From Enhygromyxa salina (GTDB taxonomy: Bacteria; Myxococcota_A; Polyangia; Nannocystales; Nannocystaceae), in the NCBI RefSeq assembly GCF_002994635.1, contig NZ_PVNL01000004.1:1-64000 (forward strand): DNA of 64,000 bases. The letters run 5' to 3'. Below, piece after piece: positions 1-8,867 of this stretch. A program made the position numbers and the translations under genes. Numbering within the stretch: position 1 is the stretch's first letter; each line of letters starts with the position of its first letter. The notes under the pieces were generated by a model. It was not told the origin of the DNA and searched no databases. It saw only the letters and a program-made list of their open reading frames with translations.

Positions 1-548
1 GGGACGGCGACGGCGACCCGATCACCTACGACGCCTGCGACTTCCCCAACGACGGACCCTGGGTCGAGATTGAGTACTGGCAGCTCGGCTCGGTCAGCTC
101 GCCCTCGTGGTCCTACTCCGACACCCCAGGCTGGGGCGAGCCAGAGTGGGCGTGGGGCCAGGAGTCGTGGCCGGAGATCTTCGAGTTCGGTGGCAACTCG
201 ATGACCAACGATCCGATCGGGATCGTCGCGTCGATCTCGGGCACGTGGCAGCTGATGATGGGCCTGCAGGATCTCGTCGACTACGACTACGCGACCGTGT
301 GCATCGAGGGCCGCAGCATCTCGGTCGGCTCGTCGGCGACGATGGAGGTCAGCAACCCGCTCAACGGCTGCGGGGTGCCCGACGCCCAGATCTCGCACTC
401 GTGGGAGGTCCACAAGGTCGGCGTGGATCTTGGCAACTGCCTGGTGCCGGGCGCGGCGACCCAGGCGGTGCGCATCGATCCGTGGGGCGGCAGCGGCAAG
501 GTCGGGCTCAAGCGCGTGCGCGTGACCCTGCATGGGGCCGTCTACTGA
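1..548 (+). CDS. C-terminal part of a surface protein with Gly-Asp linker (5' truncated)
   Basis: The reading frame is open from base 3 to the TGA at 546-548, so the gene begins upstream of the window. The visible part starts in a Gly-Asp run (GDGDGDP) and continues into a folded region of about 175 residues rich in Trp, Tyr and Gly, with a few Cys. The same linker style follows the lipobox in other lipoproteins of this window, so a secreted, membrane-anchored surface protein is likely, although the signal peptide is not visible. I do not recognise the folded domain. The next gene starts 1 base after the stop codon, so the two are probably co-transcribed. Confidence 0.7.
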   Translation, partial: DGDGDPITYDACDFPNDGPWVEIEYWQLGSVSSPSWSYSDTPGWGEPEWAWGQESWPEIFEFGGNSMTNDPIGIVASISGTWQLMMGLQDLVDYDYATVCIEGRSISVGSSATMEVSNPLNGCGVPDAQISHSWEVHKVGVDLGNCLVPGAATQAVRIDPWGGSGKVGLKRVRVTLHGAVY

Positions 549-549
549 C

Positions 550-1611
550 ATGCGCACGCGGACACGGGTCGCCTGGGTGTTCGTGGTCGCGGTCCTGAGC
601 GGCTGCGTGCCGGAGTGCGGCGGTCTGTTCCCCAAGTGCGAGCAGCGGTGCAAGGAGACCGGGGAGTGCGGGCGGCGGACCTACAAGGCCGGCGACGCGT
701 ACGCGCGCTGCTTCGTGCGCTCGTCCGATGACTGCGCGAGCTCGAAGCTCTGCGCGGATCAGGGCAGGTGTCACCTCTACGATGGCATCGAACCAGGCCG
801 CTGCGTGGCGTTGACCGACGCAGACTGCCGCGCGTCCGAGCAATGCAAGACCGAGGCAAAGTGCAGCCTTGGTGTCCGGGGCGAGTGCGTGATTCAGCCC
901 TCGGGGTGCCAGCGGACCGAGGGGTGCGAGCGCGACGGCACGTGCGTGTATCAGACCGGGGGGCGCTGCGTGAAGGGAGAGCTCGACTGCACGTTTGCGT
1001 GCCGGCTCGAGGGCGCGTGCTCGCTCGTGGACGGGTTCTGCGTGGCGACGGAGCCGACGCACTGCGAACGCAGCAGCGACTGCCGCAAGGCAGGCCAGTG
1101 CACGCTGGCGGGCGATCACTGCGTGGCCGGGAGCCCGGCCGAGTGCGAGGCGTCGAGCATGTGCGAGATGAACGGCTGGTGCGTGCCCGTGAGCGGGGGC
1201 GAGGGCTGCTACGACGGCCGGACCGAGTGCGGGCAGCTGTGCTGGGAGCGAGGCGACTGCGCGCGGATCGACGGCACCTGTCAGCCGACCGACGCCTCAG
1301 CGTGTGAAGCGTCGCTCGCCTGCATCGTCCAGGGGCGCTGCTCGGTCGTGGGCCGACCCGCGGTCATGTGTGGCGCCGGCGATGCGGGCAACTGCGAGCG
1401 CAGCCTCGAGTGCAAGGCGTTCGGACGCTGCGAGAACAAGGGCATCGCCTGCGCCCATGATCGCGGACGGAGCCCGAGCAGCGTGGTCGGCTGCCTGCGC
1501 GATCCCGAGTGCGCGAGCGAGGGGCGGTGCCTGACCGCGGACGACGGCACGTGCGTGACCGCGGCCGAGGCTGGGCTCCCGGACTGGAGCCCACCCCCGC
1601 TGATCCCCTGA
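550..1611 (+). CDS. Cys-repeat lipoprotein
   Basis: Encodes 353 residues from the ATG at 550, 1 base after the previous stop. A short signal peptide with two Arg near the start ends in the lipobox LSGC, which predicts export and lipidation. The mature part is almost entirely short cysteine-bearing repeats of the form C-x4-C-x5/6-C-x5-C, including CERSSDC, CEASSMC, CEASLAC and CERSLEC, about 14 units with even Cys spacing. Such modules are probably disulfide-stabilised and extracytoplasmic. An in-frame ATG at 532 would lengthen the N-terminus and overlap the previous gene; I prefer 550 because it puts a basic n-region directly before the hydrophobic core. The function is unknown. The gene converges on the next one with a 9-base gap. 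Confidence 0.85.
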   Translation: MRTRTRVAWVFVVAVLSGCVPECGGLFPKCEQRCKETGECGRRTYKAGDAYARCFVRSSDDCASSKLCADQGRCHLYDGIEPGRCVALTDADCRASEQCKTEAKCSLGVRGECVIQPSGCQRTEGCERDGTCVYQTGGRCVKGELDCTFACRLEGACSLVDGFCVATEPTHCERSSDCRKAGQCTLAGDHCVAGSPAECEASSMCEMNGWCVPVSGGEGCYDGRTECGQLCWERGDCARIDGTCQPTDASACEASLACIVQGRCSVVGRPAVMCGAGDAGNCERSLECKAFGRCENKGIACAHDRGRSPSSVVGCLRDPECASEGRCLTADDGTCVTAAEAGLPDWSPPPLIP

Positions 1612-1620
1612 TGCTCGCCG

Positions 1621-2964
1621 CTACCAGCTCAGCGTGATCATGCCGTCGCCCGAGTTGTTTCCGGCCTGGTTGTCCTGGTTGTCCCCGAGGTTGATCGAGC
1701 CGCCGCCGCCGCCACCCACGACGTCGGTCGCGGTCCCGGCTGCCCCGCCGCCCGAGTACCCGCCGCCGCCACCACCACAAAACCCGGCCGCTCCGCCGCC
1801 GCCGAAGCCACCGTTTCGGCCGCCGCCGTCGCCAGCCATGCCCCCGGCGCCGCCGTCGACGAACGCCTCACCAGGTTGGTTTGGCGAGCCCTCGTCGGGG
1901 TTGCCGTTGCTCGGACCGAGGCCCGCGCCCAGGAAGCCGCCGCCACCGGTGCCGCCGTGCCAGCCCGCCCAGTCGAGGGTCCCGCCGCCCGAGCCGTTGT
2001 TGCCTCCGACCCCGCCGTTGTCGCCACCGCCGGGCTGACCGGCCTGCTCGGTCCGGCCGTCGCCGCCGGGCGCGAGCAGGGTGCCGCCCATGGTCACGTA
2101 GTTGGCCCCGCCGCCACCGCCCGCGACCAACATGGGATCGCCGTTGGCGTCGGCGACGAACGATCCGCCACCCCCGGAGCCGCCGCCTTGCGCCGCTTCG
2201 TCGGTCGCGTCGAGCCCGGCCCCGCCGACGAGCAGCGTGAGCTCGTCGCCGGCGTTCACGTCGAAATCGCCCTTGATGCGAGCCCCAAACCCGCCGGGGT
2301 AGCCAACGTTCATGCCCGAGCCCCCCGAGGCGCCGAGCGCTTCGATCGTGAGGGTCTTGACGCACGCGGGGATCGTGAAGAACTCGAGCGCGCCGGTGTA
2401 GTCGAACTCCACGCTGCCCGGCTGCAGCTGAGGGTTGTCGCAGGTCCCACCCGCGCACAGCAAGATCTCGCAGCCGTCGGCCGGGTTGTTGTTGCAGTTG
2501 GCGTAGTCCGCGTCGCAGTTGAGCTGGCACATGTCGCAGCTGCCGTTGTTGTCGACAGTGCCCTCGCACGACTCGCCCGCGCTGGGGTTGACGATGCCGT
2601 CGCCGCAAGCCGCGACTGTGCAGTTCGCGTTGCAGTCCGCGGTCTCGCCCGCGCCGTCACAGGCCTCGGCCTCGGCGTACACGAGCCCGTCGCCACACAC
2701 GGCCATGGTGCAGCTGCTGGTGCACTCGCCGGTGTCCGCGTTGGCGTCACCGAGGTCGCACTCCTCGTCCCCGGTGACGACGCCGTCTCCACATACATCG
2801 CCAGAGTCGGCGTCGCCGTCACCCGGATCGCCGTCACCGTCGCCAGGATCATCATCGCCGTCACCGGTCTCGGATCCGGTCTGGGCGGGCGTCTCGTCGC
2901 CGCCACCTGGACAGGCGGTGCAGACGAGACAAGTGAGGAGCAAAGCTAACGGCGTTCGACGCAT
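1621..2964 (-). CDS. Cys-rich-repeat and Gly-rich lipoprotein
   Basis: Encodes 447 residues. The signal peptide ends in the lipobox CTAC (residues 15-18). An acidic Gly-Asp linker (about residues 30-55) is followed by three DUF4215-type, myxobacterial Cys-rich repeats with the signature CGDGxV...E.CD (about residues 57-140). A smaller Cys module follows. The C-terminal 250 residues are extremely glycine-rich with repeated GGGGG blocks, resembling the Gly_rich domain also found in ALK-type receptors. The last visible motif is [13 protein letters not shown]. The architecture indicates a large surface-displayed protein, possibly adhesive, but no enzymatic residues are evident. It is a single gene convergent with the upstream Cys-repeat lipoprotein. 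Confidence 0.85.
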   Translation of the reverse strand: MRRTPLALLLTCLVCTACPGGGDETPAQTGSETGDGDDDPGDGDGDPGDGDADSGDVCGDGVVTGDEECDLGDANADTGECTSSCTMAVCGDGLVYAEAEACDGAGETADCNANCTVAACGDGIVNPSAGESCEGTVDNNGSCDMCQLNCDADYANCNNNPADGCEILLCAGGTCDNPQLQPGSVEFDYTGALEFFTIPACVKTLTIEALGASGGSGMNVGYPGGFGARIKGDFDVNAGDELTLLVGGAGLDATDEAAQGGGSGGGGSFVADANGDPMLVAGGGGGANYVTMGGTLLAPGGDGRTEQAGQPGGGDNGGVGGNNGSGGGTLDWAGWHGGTGGGGFLGAGLGPSNGNPDEGSPNQPGEAFVDGGAGGMAGDGGGRNGGFGGGGAAGFCGGGGGGYSGGGAAGTATDVVGGGGGGSINLGDNQDNQAGNNSGDGMITLSW

Positions 2965-3071
2965 ACCTCCATCCTACCGGAGGAAGCCGTGTCGCTCAGC
3001 GGTTTTGGTCGCGGGTGAGCTGGGAGGACTCACGGTCACGTGGCGTCAGCCCCCCAGGTCGACCCGTCGGA

Positions 3072-4457
3072 TCAGCCGGGATTGACGTTGAGCAGCGCGA
3101 ACCCGGTCATGTCCGAGTAGGTGTACGCCCCGACCAGGCCATTGACGGTGGTCACGATCTGGTTGTTGTCGGGGTCGACCTTGTACGCGCGGCTGCCGTT
3201 GCGAGGCACGCCCCACACGAACCCGTCGAAGTCGACCGCGACGCCCCAGATGAAGTCGTCGCCGCCTTGACCGACGTCGAGCGTGCGCACGACCTGCATG
3301 GTCGTGGTGTCGATCCCGTGGATCTGCGCGTAGCTGCCTCGATACAGGATCCCGTTGCCGTCGCCCATGCAGCCGCCCGTGTGTACGCCACCGCCCACCA
3401 GGGGCACCGACGTCCACTGCCCGGTGCCGGGGTTGAGCCGCCGGGTCGAGCGACCGCAGATCCACACGTAGCCCTCGGAGGTGACGGTCATGCCGTAGCC
3501 ACCCTCCTCGGGGACCTCGAACGAGTCGTAGCTGAAGTCGTCGATGTTGACGCGAACCACCCACGACGGCGAAGGGTTGGCGCCCTGCAGCTGCGACAGC
3601 CACACGTTGTTGTCAGCGTCGACGGCCGCGCCGTAGAACCCAAACCATGTCGGCCACGGCTGGGGAAGATCGGGGATCGGGACCTCTTGAATGATCTCAC
3701 CGGTCTCGCCATCGAGCAGCGCGACCGCGGCCGTCCCACCGGCCCAGTCGGACCACGAGGTCCAGACGTTGACGTCCTCCCACTCGCAGGTCTGCTCATT
3801 GAACACGCCGTTGGTCCACGCGACCGGGCGGTTGTCGCCGTGGGGGATGTCGGTGAACCACGCGAGGCACTCGTCTTCGCCCCAGGGCAGGATGTTGCCG
3901 CCCTCCGAGGTCTGGATGCCCGGGACGCCGTTGGTGTCCGGACAGTCGTCGACGCTCGCGTAGATCTTGGCGACGCCACCCAGGCGATTGGCGGTCGCGA
4001 CGTCGCCGAAGCGGTTGACCGAGGTTCGCGAGGGGCTGCCCGCGCTGTCGGAGCGCACGATGTAGCGGCCCAGCTCGTCGCCGGTCTCGGTGTTGATCTT
4101 CGACACGGTGCCCTGCGCCGAATTGGCGATCCAGATCAGCTTCTCGACCGGCCCACGCTGGCCGCCCTGACACATGTCGCCGTCGCCATCGCCATCGCCA
4201 TCGCCATCGCCATCGCCATCTCCGTCGCCATCTCCATCGCCGTCTCCGGGATCGCCGTCGCCGTCGCCGTCGCCGTCGCCATCGCCATCGCCGGTGCTCA
4301 TGTCGTCGCCGGACTCGGTCGTCGTCGCGGTCTCGCCCGCGGTCTCGACACCGACGTCAGTCCCACTGACGTCCGTGCCCGCGTCAGCGGCCGAGTCACC
4401 ACACGCGCCGAGCAACAAGGCCGCGGCAGCCACAGTCGAGATCTTGCGGAAGTCCAT
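3072..4457 (-). CDS. Beta-propeller-like lipoprotein with long Gly-Asp linker
   Basis: Encodes 461 residues. The signal peptide ends at the lipobox LLGAC (Cys 19). A Ser/Thr/Asp-rich stretch leads into a Gly-Asp repeat of about 40 residues (about 55-95), interrupted once by a Pro. The rest is a repetitive fold with recurring IWIANS, VWLSQL, YVWICGR and FVWGVPR strands, each about 40-50 residues apart. This spacing fits a Vgb/NHL-like beta-propeller such as those of virginiamycin B lyase or SMP-30 relatives. I infer a cell-surface binding propeller; no catalytic residues can be assigned by eye. The Gly-Asp linker probably lifts the propeller away from the membrane and could bind divalent cations. 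Confidence 0.85.
   Translation of the reverse strand: MDFRKISTVAAAALLLGACGDSAADAGTDVSGTDVGVETAGETATTTESGDDMSTGDGDGDGDGDGDGDPGDGDGDGDGDGDGDGDGDGDGDGDMCQGGQRGPVEKLIWIANSAQGTVSKINTETGDELGRYIVRSDSAGSPSRTSVNRFGDVATANRLGGVAKIYASVDDCPDTNGVPGIQTSEGGNILPWGEDECLAWFTDIPHGDNRPVAWTNGVFNEQTCEWEDVNVWTSWSDWAGGTAAVALLDGETGEIIQEVPIPDLPQPWPTWFGFYGAAVDADNNVWLSQLQGANPSPSWVVRVNIDDFSYDSFEVPEEGGYGMTVTSEGYVWICGRSTRRLNPGTGQWTSVPLVGGGVHTGGCMGDGNGILYRGSYAQIHGIDTTTMQVVRTLDVGQGGDDFIWGVAVDFDGFVWGVPRNGSRAYKVDPDNNQIVTTVNGLVGAYTYSDMTGFALLNVNPG
4174..4300 (-). repeat. In-frame Gly-Asp hexanucleotide repeat
   Basis: A run of GGCGAY units on the minus strand (read on the plus strand as tcgccatcgccg and variants) encodes alternating Gly-Asp within the propeller lipoprotein. 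The units vary at the third codon base, so it is not a perfectly homogeneous microsatellite, but its 6-base period makes it prone to length change without breaking the frame. Confidence 0.85.
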
Positions 4458-4568
4458 GCTGGCCGTTTACCACGCGACCGATCCACGTGGAGCCCGGCAA
4501 TGGCGACTTGTCGCACGCGCTCGGTAACGAGCAGGTGACGACTAGACCCCGAGCTGGCGAACTTGCGA

Positions 4569-5072
4569 TCAGCGCGAAGGGAACAACGTGACGTCTTGCT
4601 TGCTGCCGTCGGGTCGCGAGTGCGAGACCGCGTGGTGAATGGGCACCACCGCGCCGCGCTCGCGGCCGAGCCGGATCAGCTCGTAGGTCTCACCGGCCTC
4701 GCGGCGCAGATCGACGATGACCTCCCAGTAGGGCTCGCAGTGCTCGCCGAGCTGCTGCATGACCTCGATGACGCGGCTGTATCCGTGGTTCCAGAACGTC
4801 TCTTTGACGGTCAGCTTCTCGCCCTCGCTGTTGGCGAAGGTGAGCTCGGTGACCGCGACATCGGCGGCCTCGATGTCGTCGAGCAGGTTGACCGCTGCGT
4901 GCTGAGGGACCCAGTCGACGTCATGAAAGAGATCTTCGGGGTGGTCCGCGCCGCCGCCGAAGAAGGCTTCGAGCTCGACTTCGCGCTCGAGCCAGTCTTC
5001 GTGGTCGCGAAGTCGATAGCGAAGGGTGACCGAGGGGCGGCCGTGGGTCTCGAGTTCATCAGGTCGTTCCAT
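4569..5072 (-). CDS. Conserved-looking hypothetical protein
   Basis: Encodes 167 residues beginning MERPDELETHGRP. There is no signal peptide, membrane segment or cysteine-rich motif. The protein is acidic, with a central stretch HDVDWVPQHAAVNLLDD and a later aromatic motif (ETFWNHGYSRVIEVM), suggesting a compact cytoplasmic alpha/beta domain. I do not recognise the family. Its start codon lies inside the 3' end of the TetR gene with a 14-base overlap, so the two are almost certainly translated from one message and the protein may serve the same response. Confidence 0.7.
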   Translation of the reverse strand: MERPDELETHGRPSVTLRYRLRDHEDWLEREVELEAFFGGGADHPEDLFHDVDWVPQHAAVNLLDDIEAADVAVTELTFANSEGEKLTVKETFWNHGYSRVIEVMQQLGEHCEPYWEVIVDLRREAGETYELIRLGRERGAVVPIHHAVSHSRPDGSKQDVTLFPSR

Positions 5073-5973
5073 GATTTACCTCATCTGACTCGTCTGCTTC
5101 GGGCGGATCGGAGGGCAGGGAGCCGTCCTCCGACCCATCGGTCGAACAGTCATTTGTGCGGGTGGCCAGCTCTTGCGCGCGCCGGGCCGCGCGCTGCTTG
5201 TTGAGGACGCTGGAGATCTCGACCGCGCGCGGGGTCAGCTCGTCGACGAGCTCACGCGTGGCGCCCCAGCCCAGCAGCAAGGTCCGCAGCGCGATCGGGA
5301 CCAGCCGGGCCAGCTCGACACCTGCGACGCCGAACCGACCGAGCTTGCGCAGCTGCAACACGCCCTGCATGGCGGACCACAGGATCACGCCGCGCTCGCG
5401 CGCGTCGCCTTTTACGAGGGCCCCGGCCTGGACCGCGTCGTTGATGACCGCGGTCAGCATGAGCTGAAGACGCACCAACGCGGGGAAGATCGGCGCCGCG
5501 GCCTCGGTGGCCAGGAACTCGCGGGGGTCGCCGATCAAGGTGGAGATCAGGCCGTACTCGGTCGGGCGACCCTGGGCAAAGCCGACGTACACGTTGCTGA
5601 CCACGATCAGCCGGAGCAGGCCTTCGCTCTCGGTCAGCGGCGTGTCAGCGGGCTGGCCCGCGCTGGCCAGCCGCTGCGCGCGTTCGTTGTCGATCCACTC
5701 CAGCCCCGCGGCCATGTCCTCGCCCATGCGATCCATGACCCGGTGGAGCAGGGCGACCAGCAGGGCGTCCTTTGAGCGGAAATAGCGATAGAGGGCACCG
5801 ACGGCGTAGTCGAGCTCCTTGGCGAGGCGCTGGATCGTGAGGGCTTCGAAGCCTTCAGTCTCGAGCAAATGCATCGCCCGCTCGACGATGCGCTCAATTG
5901 TGGCTTCCCTGCGCTTTTCTCGCATGTGAATGACCGGTGGCAGTTGAGAGGCTCGCTGCTGAACCTGGTTCAC
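5059..5973 (-). CDS. TetR/AcrR-family transcriptional regulator
   Basis: Encodes up to 304 residues. Residues about 17-65 form a typical TetR N-terminal helix-turn-helix: an Arg/Lys-rich entry (MREKRREATIERIV), then EGFEALTIQRLAKELDYAVGALYRYFRSK, which is the family's recognition helix. The remaining 230 residues would form the ligand-binding and dimerisation domain, followed by an acidic, probably disordered C-terminal tail. The open frame begins with GTG at 5973, directly abutting a 30-bp palindrome; an ATG at 5925 gives a more typical TetR N-terminus and would leave the palindrome in the leader, so the start is uncertain. The overlapping downstream gene is its likely co-transcribed partner. 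Autorepression through the adjacent dyad is an inference. Confidence 0.88.
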   Translation of the reverse strand: MNQVQQRASQLPPVIHMREKRREATIERIVERAMHLLETEGFEALTIQRLAKELDYAVGALYRYFRSKDALLVALLHRVMDRMGEDMAAGLEWIDNERAQRLASAGQPADTPLTESEGLLRLIVVSNVYVGFAQGRPTEYGLISTLIGDPREFLATEAAAPIFPALVRLQLMLTAVINDAVQAGALVKGDARERGVILWSAMQGVLQLRKLGRFGVAGVELARLVPIALRTLLLGWGATRELVDELTPRAVEISSVLNKQRAARRAQELATRTNDCSTDGSEDGSLPSDPPEADESDEVNHGTT

Positions 5974-6003
5974 GGTGAATCAACAAAGTGAAGTTGTTTC
6001 ACC
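5974..6003. promoter_or_regulatory. Probable TetR operator palindrome
   Basis: GGTGAATCAAC and GTTGTTTCACC form 11-bp arms matching at 10 of 11 positions around an 8-base centre. The dyad touches the upstream edge of the tetR open frame. Its size and position fit an autoregulatory TetR-family operator. An AT-rich stretch follows at about 6035-6062 and could hold the promoter. Confidence 0.6.
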
Positions 6004-6343
6004 GAGGTGTCAAAGAGACGATCCTTTCTGCTCACAGTCAAATGAATTTATTGATGTTTTCGTACCCAGGCGGTCCTAGGTGAACAGTTCTCGAGTGACT
6101 CGACATGACCTTCGGGCAGGGGCATGACAGGACCTTCGGGCAGGGCAGCGGGGGACAGCGTCAGCAATCCTGGCGGCAACGTGCATGAGTTTGCACACCC
6201 GAATCACGCGAGGGCGACGACTCGGGGCGCGCAATCCGGGTCAATCCATCAAGAAGATCAATCAGTTGGGTCCCGACGGCATTGCCGTCAGTCGCGGCGC
6301 AGGTGCGCTCGTGGCACCGGCGCGACAGGGGCCGCGATCAAGT
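6004..6343. other. Intergenic region between divergent tetR and lipoprotein gene
   Basis: No convincing gene. The first 60 bases are AT-rich for this genome (for example aatttattgatgttttcg at about 6046-6063) and are the likely promoter zone. A 15-bp direct repeat, GACCTTCGGGCAGGG, occurs at 6107-6121 and 6131-6145. The frame of the downstream lipoprotein stays open upstream of its chosen start, but that part looks non-coding. Confidence 0.4.
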
Positions 6344-8632
6344 ATGCTCCGCCCCATGCGCACACACCGACGTGCCTGGACCCCACCGATCCCCCTGACA
6401 CTACTCACGGCACTCGCTGTCACTGCACCCCTTGGACTCGCTGGTTGCCAGAAGGTCAAGGAGCTGACCGGCCAGACCGACGAGGAAGACAAACCCGCTG
6501 AGGAGAACACCGAAGAAGAGAAGCCACCCGAGCCCGAGGCGAAGTCCGAGCAGGCCGCGGTCGAGCTCGAGACTGCAAAAGAAGCTGGCCTGCCCGAGGC
6601 CGCGCTCGCGCCACCCCCGGTCGCCGCGACGCCGATGACCGGCCTCGACGACTTGCTGGCGCTCGCGCCCAAGCAGGCCAACGGCCAGTACAACGGCGTC
6701 GTCGTCGTGCGCGATGCGAGCGTGTTTCTCGACTATGTCGACGAGGGATCGCGGTTCTTGACCGGTCCGCTCGAGCGGCTGAGCAAGGCTGCAGCGGGCA
6801 ACCCCGAGTTCTCGGAGCTGGCCTCGGCCAGCATGATCTACAACATGGGCAAGCTGCAGTACGACGCAGCCAAGGCCACGATCTCGAGCAGCGGCGTGCA
6901 CCTCGACAAGGGCCTCGTCGTCGCGGAAGGCGCCGACGGCGAGGGCGTGATCATCTACTCGGGCGACCAACCCGACGCGCTGCCGAAGCTGATGAAGGCG
7001 ATCGACGACAGCGCGCCCGACCTGCACTGCAAGGCGATCGAGACCGCGGCCGGCTACGTCGTGTGCTCGGACAGCCAGGCCAGCCTCGACGCCTACGCGG
7101 CGGCGGGCCCCGAGGGCGCCGCGTCGATCCGCGCCGCGATCTCGACCAACCTCGCGGGCGTCGATCTCGAGGCCTCGAACATCATCATGGACATCGCCGA
7201 AGAAGATGTTCACATCGCGATCCAGACGCCGCCGGGCCTGATGGTCATGAGCATCGCGCCGCCGCAGACCGACCCGGAGTTCAACGAGATGGCCGGCGCG
7301 CTGTCGCCGGCGCCCGGCAAGCTGTTGCGGGGTGTGCAGCCGGGCTCGGGCTTCATCTGGGCCAGCGTCTCGCCGCAGCTGCTCGCGCAGGAGATGGGCG
7401 CGGACATCGCCAACGATCCAAGCGCGCCGCCATCGGTCAAGGAGATGGCGGGCAAGCTCAGCGGTGAGTTCCTGCTCGCCGGCCACTACAAGCCGGCCGC
7501 GGTCGCGCTGCAGGTCGGGCTGCTCGACGACTCGTCGTGGCCCGCGGTCGCGGCCGAGCTCGGGGCGGTGCTGCCCAAGGTCAACGACGAGATCAACAAG
7601 GACTTCGACCTGCCGGGCGCGGTCTGGGACATCGGCATGGTCGACATCCAGGTCTCCGGCGAGACCGTCAAGGCGGTCCACGGCGGGCTGTCCGGCGTCC
7701 CAGAGGCCAACGTGCTCGCGCAGCTGACCGGCCTGACGATCGACGGCTGGATGTTCGCGGCCAACGACTCGCTCAACTTCGCCCTGGGTGCCACGCCCGA
7801 AGCGATCGGTCACCTCGCCGAGGCGGGCATGGACAACGACGGGGCCAGCGATGGGCTGATCGCGTACCTGCCCGGCTCGCTGACCTCGGCGCTGGCCGCC
7901 AACCAGGTCAGCATGATCGCCCACATGCCGCTCGACGCGCTGCACAGCCCGCAGAGCCGTGAGCTGCTCAAGACCGCCCTGAAGAACGCCGAGGAGATTC
8001 CGGCCGACTTCGTCGTCGCGTTCTTCGACGTCGCCTCACCGCTGTCGAGCGGGACCATGTGGATGACCCACAGCGGCGGCCGGCTGCAGCTGCACATGGC
8101 CGTGCAGGCGTTCGGTCACCACGCCGACGACGAGGGCAAGGCTGCGCTGGCCGCAGCTGTCGCCGTCGCATCGGGCGGCGATCCGGCCACGTCGTACGGC
8201 GCGCTGGTCACCGCCTACCCAACCTCGCCGCGCTTGGCGGCGTACAAGGCCCGCTCGGGTCAAGCTCCGGCCGCGCTGGTCGCGTCTGGGGTCGGGGCCA
8301 TGGTCGCCGCGGGTGCGCTCGCGTATCCGATCATGGAAGGCGCGCGCAACACCGACATCTCCGAGGAGCTGGATATCGCCGAGGACGCGGCCGAGAAGGC
8401 CAAGGAGGAGTCGAAGGTCGCGCCCAAGCCAACGCCGAAGCCGACGCCGAAGCCGACGCCCAAGCCCGACGAGAAGACGGACCCGACGCCCGAGCCGACG
8501 CCCGAGCCGACGCCCGAGCCGACCCCCGATCCGGCCCCCGTCGATCCCGCTGGCGGTGACGACGGTGACGACGGCGCACCCAAGCCGCCGCCGATCATCC
8601 CCAAGAAGGTCCCGGCCCGCCCGATCAAGTAG
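6344..8632 (+). CDS. Large lipoprotein with Pro-Thr-Lys/Glu C-terminal tail
   Basis: Encodes 762 residues from the ATG at 6344; the ATG at 6356 is equally possible. A signal peptide ends in the lipobox LAGC. An acidic, Glu/Lys-rich linker (about residues 40-75) leads into about 600 residues rich in Ala, Leu and Asp without an obvious enzyme motif. The pattern MTGLDDLLALAPK...VVRDASVFLDYVD resembles large substrate-binding or scaffold lipoproteins of myxobacteria, but I cannot name the family. A hydrophobic stretch near residue 645 (GVGAMVAAGALAYP) could insert in a membrane. The C-terminus is a Pro-rich tail of PTPKP and PTPEP repeats ending in several basic residues, suited to spanning a cell-wall layer. 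A strong terminator follows, so the gene is probably monocistronic. Confidence 0.85.
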   Translation: MLRPMRTHRRAWTPPIPLTLLTALAVTAPLGLAGCQKVKELTGQTDEEDKPAEENTEEEKPPEPEAKSEQAAVELETAKEAGLPEAALAPPPVAATPMTGLDDLLALAPKQANGQYNGVVVVRDASVFLDYVDEGSRFLTGPLERLSKAAAGNPEFSELASASMIYNMGKLQYDAAKATISSSGVHLDKGLVVAEGADGEGVIIYSGDQPDALPKLMKAIDDSAPDLHCKAIETAAGYVVCSDSQASLDAYAAAGPEGAASIRAAISTNLAGVDLEASNIIMDIAEEDVHIAIQTPPGLMVMSIAPPQTDPEFNEMAGALSPAPGKLLRGVQPGSGFIWASVSPQLLAQEMGADIANDPSAPPSVKEMAGKLSGEFLLAGHYKPAAVALQVGLLDDSSWPAVAAELGAVLPKVNDEINKDFDLPGAVWDIGMVDIQVSGETVKAVHGGLSGVPEANVLAQLTGLTIDGWMFAANDSLNFALGATPEAIGHLAEAGMDNDGASDGLIAYLPGSLTSALAANQVSMIAHMPLDALHSPQSRELLKTALKNAEEIPADFVVAFFDVASPLSSGTMWMTHSGGRLQLHMAVQAFGHHADDEGKAALAAAVAVASGGDPATSYGALVTAYPTSPRLAAYKARSGQAPAALVASGVGAMVAAGALAYPIMEGARNTDISEELDIAEDAAEKAKEESKVAPKPTPKPTPKPTPKPDEKTDPTPEPTPEPTPEPTPDPAPVDPAGGDDGDDGAPKPPPIIPKKVPARPIK

Positions 8633-8657
8633 GCGCTCGCGCCTCCGCATCCTGAGT

Positions 8658-8694
8658 CCAGCCGGCAGTGTTCACTGCCGGCTGGTTTGTTTTT
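8658..8694 (+). terminator. Rho-independent terminator
   Basis: A perfect 13-bp stem (CCAGCCGGCAGTG and its complement, 8658-8670 and 8673-8685) with a 2-base loop is followed by the T-rich run TTTGTTTTT. It lies 26 bases after the lipoprotein stop codon and separates that gene from the ISC region. Confidence 0.92.
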
Positions 8695-8706
8695 GGGCGG
8701 TGCGTG

Positions 8707-8729
8707 GTGAGCCCCGTGCTTGGGCTCAC
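8707..8729. other. Perfect hairpin upstream of the ISC operon
   Basis: GTGAGCCC (8707-8714) and GGGCTCAC (8722-8729) form an 8-bp perfect inverted repeat around 7 bases. There is no T-tract, so it is not a classical terminator. It overlaps the first two bases of the adjoining 22-bp dyad. Confidence 0.5.
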
Positions 8730-8749
8730 TCTCACGTGCACGTCAGAGT
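8728..8749. promoter_or_regulatory. Upstream copy of a 22-bp dyad (putative MerR-type operator)
   Basis: ACTCTCAC-GTGCAC-GTCAGAGT: 8-bp arms matching at 7 of 8 positions around a 6-base centre that is itself palindromic. The arm sequence and spacing recur at 8868-8889, the only other copy noticed. Confidence 0.55.
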
Positions 8750-8824
8750 TGGCTGGGACCCGCAAATACCCCAGTTGTGGCCGCAGACCGCTACGAGCGG
8801 GCAGTTCGAGGCCCATGCGCAGGG

Positions 8825-8853
8825 TTGACACGAGCGCCATACCCGGTCATGTT
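8825..8853 (+). promoter_or_regulatory. Candidate sigma70-type promoter for merR-isc
   Basis: A consensus -35 hexamer TTGACA (8825-8830) is followed after 17 bases by CATGTT (8848-8853), a weak -10. The predicted start of transcription, near 8860, lies just before the second dyad (8868-8889), so a protein bound there would sit at the initiation region. Confidence 0.45.
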
Positions 8854-8867
8854 GGCCGCACAACTCA

